The notes under the pieces are model-generated. The model worked only from the letters and a program-made list of their open reading frames with translations, did no database searches and was not told the DNA's origin. A stretch of DNA of 64,000 nt, from contig NZ_LT629749.1 of the NCBI RefSeq assembly GCF_900105065.1, positions 3,968,001 to 4,032,000 on the forward strand. Direction: 5' to 3'. Shown in pieces: positions 25,365 to 33,327 of the stretch. How positions within the stretch are numbered: position 1 is the first letter of the stretch; every line of letters begins with the position of its first letter. Made by a program: the position numbers and the translations under genes. The DNA is from Friedmanniella luteola. GTDB lineage: Bacteria; Actinomycetota; Actinomycetes; Propionibacteriales; Propionibacteriaceae.

Positions 25365-26837
25365 ATGTCACCGACGACGGTGGACGAGGAGAAGCCGGTC
25401 AGGAGCCTGATCCCGGTGCGGATGGACCGGATGCCCTGGTCACGGTTCCACTGGCTGGTCATCTTCGGGCTGGGGACCGCCTGGATCCTCGACGGCCTGG
25501 AGGTCCAGCTGGTGGCCTCGGCGGGCTACGCCGAGACCCTGGGGATGAGCTCGACGCAGGTCGGGCTGTCCTCGACGATCTACCTGCTCGGGCAGGTCAG
25601 CGGCGCCCTCATCTTCGGGCGCCTGACCGACACCCTGGGCCGCAAGAAGCTGTTCATCATCACCCTGCTGGTCTACCTGATCGGCTCCGGCGTGGCCGGC
25701 CTCTCCACCGAGGTCTGGTTCCTCTACATCTTCCGGTTCGTCGCCGGGATGGGCATCGGCGGTGAGTACTCCGCGATCAACTCCGCGATCGACGAGCTGA
25801 TCCCCGGCAAGTACCGCGGTCGGGTGGACCTCGCGATCAATGGCACCTACTGGTTCGGCGCGATGCTGGGAGCCCTCGGCAGCTTCTACCTGCTGGACAC
25901 CGACCGCTTCGACCAGGACCTGGGCTGGCGGATCGCCTTCTTCATCGGCCCGGTGCTGGGCCTGATCATCATCTACCTCCGCCGGCACATCCCCGAGAGC
26001 CCGCGCTGGATGGTGACGCACGGCCAGGGCGAGGCGGCCGAGAAGATCGTCGCGGACATCGAGGCCGACGTGCAGGCCCAGGGCAAGCAGCTGCCGCACA
26101 TCGACCAGTCCGAGGGCTGGTGGATCAAGGCCCACGAGGGCGTCACGCCCAAGCAGCTGCGCTACGTGTTCTTCAAGCTCTACCCGAAGCGCACGTTCCT
26201 CGGCCTGACGCTGATGATCACGCAGTCCTTCCTCTACAACGCGATCTTCTTCACCTACTCGCTGGTGCTGCAGAACTTCTACGACAAGACGCCGTCGAGC
26301 GCCGCGCTCTACTTCTTCCCGTTCGCCGTCGGCAACCTGCTGGGCCCGCTGATCCTGGGCCGGTTCTTCGACACCGTCGGCCGGCGGAAGATGATCGGCG
26401 GCTGCTACACGTTCGCCGCCGTGGTGCTGTTCCTGTCGGCGCTGCTCTTCCAGGCCGACGTGCTGAGCGCGGGCACCCACACCGCCCTGTGGTGCCTCTC
26501 GTTCTTCTTCGCCTCGGCCGGGGCGTCGGCGGGCTACCTGACGGTCTCGGAGATCTTCCCGCTGGAGGTCCGCGGGCAGGCGATCTCCTACTTCTTCTCG
26601 ATCGCGCAGCTCTTCGGCGCGCTCGGCCCGGTGATCTTCGGTGCGCTGATCGGTGAGGGCACCGACCGGGGGCCGCTGTTCTGGGGCTACGTGATGGCGT
26701 CGGTGATCATGCTCTTCGGCGGGCTGGTGGCCTTCAAGTTCGGCGTCGACGCCGAGGGCAAGGCCCTCGAGGACATCGCGCCGCCGCTGAGCAGCTACGA
26801 CGAGCACGGCAACCAGCTCACCAAGCTGCCGGTGTAG
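25365..26837 (+). CDS. MFS transporter, metabolite:proton symporter type
   Basis: A 490-residue major facilitator with about 12 membrane helices. It shows motif A (GRLTDTLGRKKLF, repeated in the second half as RFFDTVGRRKM), PESPRWM at the end of helix 6, and SEIFPLEVRGQAIS in the second half, as in sugar and organic-acid symporters. The ATG at 25365 follows GGGAGGG. The cytoplasmic loop between helices 6 and 7 is long (about 70 residues). The substrate is unknown. A UspA gene begins 10 bases later and is likely co-transcribed. Confidence 0.9.
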   Translation: MSPTTVDEEKPVRSLIPVRMDRMPWSRFHWLVIFGLGTAWILDGLEVQLVASAGYAETLGMSSTQVGLSSTIYLLGQVSGALIFGRLTDTLGRKKLFIITLLVYLIGSGVAGLSTEVWFLYIFRFVAGMGIGGEYSAINSAIDELIPGKYRGRVDLAINGTYWFGAMLGALGSFYLLDTDRFDQDLGWRIAFFIGPVLGLIIIYLRRHIPESPRWMVTHGQGEAAEKIVADIEADVQAQGKQLPHIDQSEGWWIKAHEGVTPKQLRYVFFKLYPKRTFLGLTLMITQSFLYNAIFFTYSLVLQNFYDKTPSSAALYFFPFAVGNLLGPLILGRFFDTVGRRKMIGGCYTFAAVVLFLSALLFQADVLSAGTHTALWCLSFFFASAGASAGYLTVSEIFPLEVRGQAISYFFSIAQLFGALGPVIFGALIGEGTDRGPLFWGYVMASVIMLFGGLVAFKFGVDAEGKALEDIAPPLSSYDEHGNQLTKLPV

Positions 26838-26847
26838 GGGGCCGGTG

Positions 26848-27402
26848 ATGAGCGAGCAGCAGGCAGAGCACCCCTACACCGTCGTCGTCGGCGTCAGCGC
26901 GACGTCGAAGTCACCGACGGCGCTGGCCTGGGCGGAGGCCCAGGCCCGGCAGAACGGCGGCCGGGTGGTCGCGGTCCGCGCCTGGCGGATGCCCAACCCG
27001 CAGGCCACCCCGTCGGGGACGCCGGCGGGGCGGATCTCCCGGGAGCAGGACGTCGAGCAGGCCGCGCAGGCCGCCCTCGCCGAGGACGTGGCGGCCGCCC
27101 TGGGCGCCGACCACGACGTGGAGCTGCGGCTCGTGCGGGGCGGCAAGTACGGCGTGCTGGTGAAGGCCGCGGCGGGCGCGGACCTGCTGGTGATCGACGC
27201 CCCGCGGCAGCTGCTGGCCGGGCCGATGTTCGCCCACCGGCTGGTCTACGCGGCGTCGTGCCCGGTGGTGGTCATGCCGCCGCGCGTCTCGGGCGAGCCG
27301 CCGTCGGCGTTCAACCGGCTGGCCAGCGCCGTCGGCCGCAGTGTCGTCACCGCGGCCGGCACGGCGGGCCGGCCGGGCTACCGGCGTCCGACCGGGCCCT
27401 GA
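26848..27402 (+). CDS. Universal stress protein (UspA family)
   Basis: A 184-residue single-domain UspA protein. The N-terminal strand is TVVVGVSATSKSPTALAWAE, and the end of the domain is LVYAASCPVVVMPP. The usual ATP-binding G-x2-G-x9-G(S/T) string is not evident (AGPMFAHRL is in its place), suggesting the non-nucleotide-binding type. The start may be GTG at 26845 or ATG at 26848. It lies 10 bases after the MFS gene and is followed by a strong terminator hairpin. Confidence 0.85.
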   Translation: MSEQQAEHPYTVVVGVSATSKSPTALAWAEAQARQNGGRVVAVRAWRMPNPQATPSGTPAGRISREQDVEQAAQAALAEDVAAALGADHDVELRLVRGGKYGVLVKAAAGADLLVIDAPRQLLAGPMFAHRLVYAASCPVVVMPPRVSGEPPSAFNRLASAVGRSVVTAAGTAGRPGYRRPTGP

Positions 27403-27409
27403 GCCGCTG

Positions 27410-27439
27410 CCCCGCCGGGACCGGTCGGTCCCGGCGGGG
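27410..27439 (+). terminator. Terminator hairpin after the MFS-UspA operon
   Basis: CCCCGCCGGGACC and GGTCCCGGCGGGG are perfect 13-base inverted repeats with a GGTC loop, starting seven bases after the UspA stop codon. There is no U-tract. It closes the MFS-UspA transcript and separates it from the VIT1-type gene. Confidence 0.75.
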
Positions 27440-27562
27440 TCACCCCCCTCGGCGAGGAGGCCGCCGGCGGCGAGCTGGGTCGACGGCCGTGACCCGACTA
27501 CGCTGCTGCGGGCCGAGACGGAGGAGCCGTCGGCCCGACCGAGCACCTGAGGAGGCGATCCG

Positions 27563-28666
27563 GTGACCCCAGGAGCCCGTCCGGGACCGCAGACCTCCGC
27601 GGCGCCGACCGCCGCCGACGTCCGGCGCTGGCGCCAGTACCTCGCCGACGAGCGCGCCGAGGCGGCCGTCTACCGCGACCTGGCCACCCACCGGTCCGGC
27701 GAGGAGCGGGAGATCCTGCTGGCCCTGGCGGAGGCGGAGGGCCGGCACGAGGCGCACTGGCAGACCCTGCTCGGCGACCGGGCCGGCCGGCCGCGGCGAC
27801 CCGACGTGCGGACGCAGGTGCTGGGCTTCCTGGCCCGCCGCTTCGGTTCGGTGTTCGTCCTCGCCCTCGCCCAGCGCGCGGAGGCCCGCTCCCCCTACGA
27901 CGCCGACGACGACGCGACCGCGGCGATGGCCGCCGACGAGCGGATCCACGAGGAGGTCGTCCGAGGGCTGGCCGCCCGCGGCCGGAACCGGCTCTCCGGT
28001 ACCTTCCGGGCGGCCGTCTTCGGCGCCAACGACGGGCTGGTCAGCAACCTGTCCCTGGTGCTGGGGGTGAGCGCGAGCGGCGTCGCCACGAGCGTCGTGC
28101 TCCTCACCGGTCTGGCGGGCCTGCTGGCCGGGGCGCTCTCGATGGGGGCCGGGGAGTACGTGTCGGTCCGCTCGCAGCGCGAGCTGCTGGAGGCGTCCAC
28201 GCCCGACCCCCAGGCCGGCACGGCGCTCCCCCACCTCGACCTCGACGGCAACGAGCTGGCCCTGGTCTACCGCGCGCGCGGGATGGGTCCGGAGGAGGCC
28301 GAGGCGCACGCCGCCGAGGTGCTCGGCCGGCCCGTCCCCGACGTCGCCGACGCACCCGCCCTCGCCGAGGTGGACGAGCACGAGGCCATCGGCACCGGCC
28401 TGGGCGCCGCCCTGTCGAGCTTCTGCTTCTTCGCCTCCGGCGCCGTCATCCCCGTGCTGCCCTACCTCGTGGGGCTGACCGGGCTGACCGCCGTCGTCGT
28501 CGCGTCGGTGCTGGTGGGGGCGGCCCTGCTGGCCACGGGGGCCGCCGTCGGCCTGCTGTCCGGGGCGCCCCCGCTCCGGCGCGGGCTGCGGCAGCTGGCG
28601 ATCGGCTACGGCGCCGCCGCCGTCACCTACCTGCTCGGTCTGCTGCTGGGGACCGGCGCGGTCTGA
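27563..28666 (+). CDS. Ferritin-like/VIT1-CCC1 fusion, iron or manganese transporter
   Basis: A 367-residue protein with two parts. Residues about 15-140 form a ferritin-like helical domain with E and H pairs (LADERAEAAVYRDLA, EAEGRHEAHW) that could bind a di-metal centre. From about 150 onward lies a VIT1/CCC1 membrane domain (AAVFGANDGLVSNLSLVLG, GALSMGAGEYVSVRSQRE, and three late helices). This layout matches bacterial MbfA-type proteins, which export iron and resist oxidative stress. The GTG at 27563 has GAGGAGG upstream. A gene for a GAF-ANTAR protein follows after 42 bases. Confidence 0.87.
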   Translation: MTPGARPGPQTSAAPTAADVRRWRQYLADERAEAAVYRDLATHRSGEEREILLALAEAEGRHEAHWQTLLGDRAGRPRRPDVRTQVLGFLARRFGSVFVLALAQRAEARSPYDADDDATAAMAADERIHEEVVRGLAARGRNRLSGTFRAAVFGANDGLVSNLSLVLGVSASGVATSVVLLTGLAGLLAGALSMGAGEYVSVRSQRELLEASTPDPQAGTALPHLDLDGNELALVYRARGMGPEEAEAHAAEVLGRPVPDVADAPALAEVDEHEAIGTGLGAALSSFCFFASGAVIPVLPYLVGLTGLTAVVVASVLVGAALLATGAAVGLLSGAPPLRRGLRQLAIGYGAAAVTYLLGLLLGTGAV

Positions 28667-28708
28667 CGTCGCGGCAGCGACGTGGCAGGGTGGGCCCAGG
28701 AGGTGGCC

Positions 28709-29461
28709 ATGGACGAGCCGGACCAGGCGCACGTGCTGCAGCAGCTCGCCCGGGTGGTGGCCGCCGCCGAGCCCGACGCCCCGCTGTCGCTGCGGCTCTG
28801 CGCCGCCTGCACCTCCATCCTCGGTCTCCAGGGCGGTGCGGTGACGCTCGCCTACGAGGACCCGGGACGCACGACGCTCTGCGTCACCGACGAGCGCGCC
28901 GCGCAGGTCGAGGACCTGCAGGAGATCCTCGGCGAGGGGCCCAGCTACGCCGCCGCCCGGGAGAACCGGATGGTCGCGGTCACCGTCGACGGCGAGCCGG
29001 ACCCCCGGTGGCCGCTGTTCACCGCGGCCGTGCAGCAGGCGCTGGGCGGTCCGTGCACCGTCGTCGCCGTGCCCATCAGCCCCGGCGACCGGCCGATCGG
29101 CGTCGCGACCTTCTACCGCCGCCGCGTCGACACCAGCCTGCCGCTGCCGGGGCCCACCGTCCGGCTGCTCGTCGACGCGGTCGGGGTGGCGCTGACCCAG
29201 ACCGACGCCGAGGACGACGTGCTGCAGCAGCAGGCCGGGTCCTGGGTGGACCGGGCGCGCATCAACCAGGCGGTCGGGATGGTGATGGCGCAGCTGCGGA
29301 TGCGACCCGACGACGCCCTCGCCCTGCTCCGCGCCCACGCCTACGCCCACCAGGCCTCGCTGGGCCAGATCGCCGGCGAGGTGGTGGAGCGCCGCCTCGA
29401 CTTCAAGGGAGGCGACGCCGAGCGGCCGGCGGAGCGCCCGGACGGCCGGGAGGAGCGGTGA
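28709..29461 (+). CDS. GAF and ANTAR domain regulator
   Basis: A 250-residue regulator with a GAF sensor (about residues 15-165, with EILGEGPSYAAARENRMVAV) and a C-terminal ANTAR domain (RINQAVGMVMAQLRMRPDDA then LALLRAHAYAH). It should act as a ligand-controlled RNA-binding antiterminator. The ATG at 28709 has AGGAGG seven bases upstream. Its stop overlaps the start of the next GAF-ANTAR gene (GTGA), so two antiterminators are made in a coupled fashion and may form a heterodimer. Confidence 0.9.
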   Translation: MDEPDQAHVLQQLARVVAAAEPDAPLSLRLCAACTSILGLQGGAVTLAYEDPGRTTLCVTDERAAQVEDLQEILGEGPSYAAARENRMVAVTVDGEPDPRWPLFTAAVQQALGGPCTVVAVPISPGDRPIGVATFYRRRVDTSLPLPGPTVRLLVDAVGVALTQTDAEDDVLQQQAGSWVDRARINQAVGMVMAQLRMRPDDALALLRAHAYAHQASLGQIAGEVVERRLDFKGGDAERPAERPDGREER

Positions 29462-30171
29462 CCGCGCAGACGCTCGCCGAGGCCTACGCGGACGCGGCGC
29501 GGCGGCTGGCGGGCCGGACCGACGTCCTGGGCAACGTCGTCGCCCTGCTGGTCGACGCCGCCGCCCTGCTCGGTGGCCAGGCGGCCGGCCTGCTGGTGCG
29601 GCGCCCCGACAACACCCTGGAGCTGGTGGCGAGCACCTCGCACCGGCCGGCCGAGCTCGACCTCTACCAGCGTCAGCAGCGCTGGGGGCCGTGCGTGCAG
29701 GCCGTCCGGACCGGCCGCGTGGTGGTGGCCGGCGCGCACGAGCTGGGCGAGCGGTGGAACGGCATCGGCGTGGCGGTGCTGGACGCCGGCTTCTGCCGGC
29801 TGGAGGCCTTCCCCGTCTTCTGGCACGACGACGTCCTCGGAGCGCTGACCGTCCTCCACGCCGAGGACCGGCCGCTGGACCCGGACGCCGAGGAGACCGG
29901 CGCCACCTTCGCGACCATGGCGTCCCTCGCGCTGGCGCGGCCCGCCGAGCAGTCCACCAGCAGCGTCGAGCAGCTGGTGCTGCAGGCCCTGGAGAGCCGG
30001 GTGGTGGTCGAGCAGGCCAAGGGCGTCCTCGCCTACGACTGGGGGGTCGACACCCCGGCGGCCTACGCCCTGCTGGTGCGGGCGGCGTCGGACCAGGACC
30101 GGCCGCTGACGGAGGTGGCCGCGCGCATCGTGGCCGACGCCAGCCGCCGGGACCGCGACCTCGGGGGGTAG
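29458..30171 (+). CDS. GAF and ANTAR domain regulator
   Basis: A 237-residue protein translated from a GTG that overlaps the upstream stop. The GAF domain spans about residues 15-165 (LVRRPDNTLELVASTSHRP, QQRWGPCVQAVRTGRVVV), and the ANTAR domain is SRVVVEQAKGVLAYDWGVDT followed by AAYALLVRAASDQ. It differs clearly from its upstream partner, so this is not a recent duplication. It probably works with that partner in RNA-level regulation. Confidence 0.9.
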   Translation: MTAQTLAEAYADAARRLAGRTDVLGNVVALLVDAAALLGGQAAGLLVRRPDNTLELVASTSHRPAELDLYQRQQRWGPCVQAVRTGRVVVAGAHELGERWNGIGVAVLDAGFCRLEAFPVFWHDDVLGALTVLHAEDRPLDPDAEETGATFATMASLALARPAEQSTSSVEQLVLQALESRVVVEQAKGVLAYDWGVDTPAAYALLVRAASDQDRPLTEVAARIVADASRRDRDLGG

Positions 30172-30193
30172 GCGCGGGCCGGCCCGGGGCCGC

Positions 30194-30670
30194 TCAGACC
30201 TGCGCCCGGCCCTGCCGGACCACGCGCTCCCAGCCCGGCCCGCGGTCCAGCAGGACCGAGAGGGCGATCATGCCGGCGGCCAGCACGAAGTGCAGCACGT
30301 TGTCGGCGTCGTCGAGCGGCACGAGGTTCGCCTTCGACTCGTAGTCCACCACCACGCCGTAGAAGAACAGCAGGGCGTAGACGAAGCCGCCGTAGAGCAG
30401 GTAGTTGCGGGCGCGCAGCGCGGTCCGCGCCAGCAGGAGCCCGGCGACGCCGAAGCCCAGGTGCAGCACGTTGTGCAGCACCGACACCTGGAACAGCCCG
30501 AGCAGCTGGGCCTCGGAGTGGTGGCCGGCGAGCGCGAGCCGGCTGTAGTCGGTGGTCACCCCGGGGACGAAGCCGAGCACGCCCACCAGCAGGAACACGA
30601 CCCCCACCACCACGGCGCCCTTCTGGACGGCGGACCGGCCCTGCTGCTGGTCGTCGACGGTGTGGCTCAT
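30194..30670 (-). CDS. DUF4383 membrane protein
   Basis: A 158-residue protein with four hydrophobic segments, recognised as DUF4383 by LGLFQVSVLHNVLHLGFGVAG and the repeated HNVLH/NVLHF patterns. The ATG at 30670 follows GGAGGG. The function of this actinobacterial family is not known. It converges on the GAF-ANTAR gene with 22 bases between stops. Confidence 0.85.
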   Translation of the reverse strand: MSHTVDDQQQGRSAVQKGAVVVGVVFLLVGVLGFVPGVTTDYSRLALAGHHSEAQLLGLFQVSVLHNVLHLGFGVAGLLLARTALRARNYLLYGGFVYALLFFYGVVVDYESKANLVPLDDADNVLHFVLAAGMIALSVLLDRGPGWERVVRQGRAQV

Positions 30671-30802
30671 GGGGTCCCTCCGGTGCACGGCGTCGCCCCG
30701 CTCGTGCGGCGCGTCGCCTGCTCCCCTACCCAGGACCGGCCGGACCGCACCGGCGGACGCCGCAGACCGGCCGCGGGCGGGCGCCCGGGCCCTGCAGCGG
30801 GC

Positions 30803-31543
30803 TCAGCCCAGCGCGGCCGCCTCGACGATCTCGCCCACCTCGAGGGCGCCGCTGGTCAGCCGGGACGCCACGTCGTCGAGGCTGGTGCCGTGCCCGTAGG
30901 CGTAGGCACGCAGCAGGGCGAGGGCGTCGGCGTTCTCCATCGGCGTGGCGACCAGCACGACGCCCACCGCCGCCCACACCTCCATCCGGGCGTGCACGAG
31001 GTCGCTGTTCAACCACACCGGCATGGTGATGCCGGCCGCGTCCTCGCCCACCGGCGATCCGGCGAGGACGGCCGCCACCGGGTTGGCGACGCTGGCGGCC
31101 AGCTCGAACAGCAGCCGGGTGCCCATCGGCTCGGGTGCGGTCAGGTAGAGGTCCATGGCCCCGAGCCGCTGGGTCCCGCGCGGCGGGATCAACGGCAGCG
31201 AGGCGACCGAGCGGTAGGGGGTCCGGGTGAGGAACTCGGCGCCGAAGACGGGCCACCGCTCCTGGATGGCGTCCTCCCCGACCGCCAGCGGCAGCGGGGT
31301 CTTGACCGCGTCGAGGCACGGACCCTCGCCCAGGGTCGTCTGCAGCCGCTCGGCCAGGGCGGCCATCGGGTCGCTGGCACCCAGCGGGACGCGCAGGTCC
31401 TGGAGGACGCTGATGCCCGCCCCCTGGACGGGCAGCACCGCCACGCAGGCCTCGGACAGCAGCTTCGGCAGCAGCTCCCCGTCGTCCCGGGAGGCGTCGA
31501 AGGCCGCGACCACCGCGGCCCGGTACCGCTCGGCGATATCCAT
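30803..31543 (-). CDS. GAF and divergent ANTAR-like domain regulator
   Basis: A 246-residue protein with a GAF domain (TTLGEGPCLDAVKTPLPLAV, SVASLPLIPPRGTQRLGAMD) and a C-terminal ANTAR-like segment (ARMEVWAAVGVVLVATPMEN, then ALALLRAYAYGHGTSLDDVA). The ANTAR part keeps the spacing and the LLR-A-YA pattern but is less canonical than the other three. The ATG at 31543 is the conserved start. It is the fourth such gene in the window. Confidence 0.8.
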   Translation of the reverse strand: MDIAERYRAAVVAAFDASRDDGELLPKLLSEACVAVLPVQGAGISVLQDLRVPLGASDPMAALAERLQTTLGEGPCLDAVKTPLPLAVGEDAIQERWPVFGAEFLTRTPYRSVASLPLIPPRGTQRLGAMDLYLTAPEPMGTRLLFELAASVANPVAAVLAGSPVGEDAAGITMPVWLNSDLVHARMEVWAAVGVVLVATPMENADALALLRAYAYGHGTSLDDVASRLTSGALEVGEIVEAAALG

Positions 31544-31590
31544 GGGTCCTGCTCCTCACGTCGTCGTCCGGCACTGACGGGGAGGGATAC

Positions 31591-31627
31591 CCGGCCCGGT
31601 GGGGGCAAAACGCGCTCACCGGGCCGG
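31591..31627 (-). terminator. Terminator hairpin after the alpha/beta hydrolase gene
   Basis: CCGGCCCGGTG and CACCGGGCCGG are perfect 11-base inverted repeats with a 15-base loop that contains a short A run. It lies just beyond the hydrolase stop at 31638 on the minus strand, and before the GAF-ANTAR start at 31543, separating the two. Confidence 0.6.
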
Positions 31628-31637
31628 GCGGGACCGG

Positions 31638-32459
31638 TCAGCCGCGGATGAACGCCAGCAGGTCGGCGTCGAAGGCCGCCTGGTAGGGGCCGGCGATGCC
31701 GTGCGGGGCGCCCGGGTAGACCTTGAGCGTCGCGTCCGGCACCAGGTCGGCCGACTTGAGCGCCGCCGCCGCGATCGGCACGATCTGGTCGTCGTCACCG
31801 TGCGCGATGAAGGTGGGCACCGTCAGCGCCTGCAGGTCGCTGGTGAAGTCGGTCTCGGAGAAGGCCTTGACGCAGTCGTACGCCGCGGCGAGGCCGACCT
31901 GCATGCCCTGGCGCCAGAACTGGTCCCGCTGGCCCTGGGAGATGGTCGAGCCCTCCCGGTTGGTGCCGAAGAACGCGGCCGAGAGCTCCTGGTAGAAGCC
32001 CGAGCGGTCGGCCAGCACCCCGGCCCGGATGCCGTCGAAGACCTCGAGGGGCGTGCCCTCGGGGTTGCTGTCCGACTTCACCATGACGGGCGGGACGGCG
32101 CCGGCGGTGACGACCTTGGCCACCCGGTCGCCGCCGTGCCGGGCCGCGTAGCGGACGACCTCGCCGCCGCCGGTGGAGTGACCGACGAGGACGAGGTCGC
32201 GCAGGTCCAGCGCCTCGACCAGGGCGGCCAGGTCCGCGGCGTAGGTGTCCATGTCGTGGCCCGACCAGGTCTGGGACGAGCGCCCGTGGCCGCGGCGGTC
32301 GTGGGCGATGGCGCGGAAGCCGTGGTCGGCGACGAGCTTCATCTCGACGTCCCAGGCGTCGCCGTTCAGCGGCCACCCGTGGCTGAACAGCACCGGCTGG
32401 CCCGAGCCCCAGTCCTTGTAGAAGATCTGGGCGCCGTCGGCGGTGGTGATGTGGGGCAT
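31638..32459 (-). CDS. Alpha/beta hydrolase, cofactor-free chloroperoxidase/esterase type
   Basis: A 273-residue soluble hydrolase of the non-heme chloroperoxidase/arylesterase subgroup. It has the oxyanion region [12 protein letters not shown], the acidic [11 protein letters not shown] segment, the nucleophile Ser95 in GHSTGG, and a later Asp ([10 protein letters not shown]) and His (GAPHGI) completing the triad. The natural substrate is an ester, lactone or peracid. The ATG at 32459 has GAGGA upstream. Confidence 0.9.
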   Translation of the reverse strand: MPHITTADGAQIFYKDWGSGQPVLFSHGWPLNGDAWDVEMKLVADHGFRAIAHDRRGHGRSSQTWSGHDMDTYAADLAALVEALDLRDLVLVGHSTGGGEVVRYAARHGGDRVAKVVTAGAVPPVMVKSDSNPEGTPLEVFDGIRAGVLADRSGFYQELSAAFFGTNREGSTISQGQRDQFWRQGMQVGLAAAYDCVKAFSETDFTSDLQALTVPTFIAHGDDDQIVPIAAAALKSADLVPDATLKVYPGAPHGIAGPYQAAFDADLLAFIRG

Positions 32460-32482
32460 GGAGGTCCTCCTCGTGCAGGTGC

Positions 32483-32501
32483 CCCGGGGACGGTCCCCGG
32501 G
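32483..32501 (-). terminator. Short GC-rich hairpin between hydrolase and HD gene
   Basis: CCCGGGGA-CGG-TCCCCGGG is a perfect 8-base stem with a 3-base loop, between the HD-like gene stop (32536) and the hydrolase start (32459). It could terminate or attenuate the HD-like transcript. Short GC palindromes are common here, so support is modest. Confidence 0.35.
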
Positions 32502-32535
32502 ACGGGTGGTGCGGCGGCACTGCCGCGGGGGTCGT

Positions 32536-33165
32536 TCACGCCGGCCAGGCCGGGCGGGTCAGGGCGGCCAGCGGGTCCGGCCGGGGGCGCGACGGGTCGG
32601 TCAGCACGTCGTCGGCCAGCGTGGAGGTGCGCGTCGGCGGCCGGTCCCGCACCCCGGCGACGAGCAGGGCGGCGTACCGCTCACCGAAGTCGCGCCGGGG
32701 GTGGGCGGTGAGGAGAGCGCGCAGCAGCTCGGGCTCGACGTCGGCCAGGCCGTCACCCCACAGGTCGGCGTCGACCCCGGCGGCGACGAGCGCGACCTCG
32801 GGCTCGAGCCCCGCCGGCACCTCGGGCGTCGTGTGCAGGGCGACCGCCAGCCACCCGGTGCGCACGTCGGCGTGGCCCCGGCCGGCGTCCAGCAGCAGCC
32901 GGGCCGCCAGGTCCGCGCCGTCCAGCTCGAAGCGCCGGCCGGGGGTGCGGTGGGCGGGCACCAGGCCGAGGGCGTGCACCAGGGCGGCCACGTACAGCAG
33001 CTCCGGGTCGGCCACCTGGCCGTGCCGTCGCCCCCGCAGCGTGCCCAGCACGAAGACCCGGCGACCGTGGTGGAACAGCGCCGCGTCGCCGGTGCCGCGC
33101 ACCAGGGCGTCGGCCGCCGCCGCGACCGGCGCGTCCGGCAGCCGCACGCCGGCGATCCACTCCAC
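32536..33165 (-). CDS. HD-domain-like protein with degenerate HD motif
   Basis: A 209-residue protein whose pattern matches small HD-superfamily hydrolases: [15 protein letters not shown] (first histidine), [16 protein letters not shown], then [17 protein letters not shown] and ALHTTPEVP. In the family the second element reads HD; here it is His-Ala, encoded by GCC where GAC would give Asp. Loss of this metal ligand suggests loss of hydrolase activity or a changed role. The GTG at 33165 has GGGGAGGA upstream. It is divergent from the HTH-NB-ARC gene with 162 bases between. Confidence 0.65.
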   Translation of the reverse strand: MEWIAGVRLPDAPVAAAADALVRGTGDAALFHHGRRVFVLGTLRGRRHGQVADPELLYVAALVHALGLVPAHRTPGRRFELDGADLAARLLLDAGRGHADVRTGWLAVALHTTPEVPAGLEPEVALVAAGVDADLWGDGLADVEPELLRALLTAHPRRDFGERYAALLVAGVRDRPPTRTSTLADDVLTDPSRPRPDPLAALTRPAWPA

Positions 33166-33327
33166 GTGCGTCCTCCCCCGGTTCGCGCCAGAATGGCCGG
33201 CGGGGCCCCGTCGGCGGGCCCTGGTGCCGATCCAACGCCGGTTCGCATGTCGCCACCAGGAACAACGGCACGCACAACTAGCTCCCCCCGGGGCTGCGTG
33301 CCGGTCGGACGATGGGTCGGAGGTCGG

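Noticed and set aside
32443-33327. N-terminal extension of the HTH-STAND gene by 295 codons
   Set aside because: The stretch is antisense to the HD-like gene, has no recognisable domain, and a GTG with a good ribosome binding site exists at 33328 directly before the HTH.
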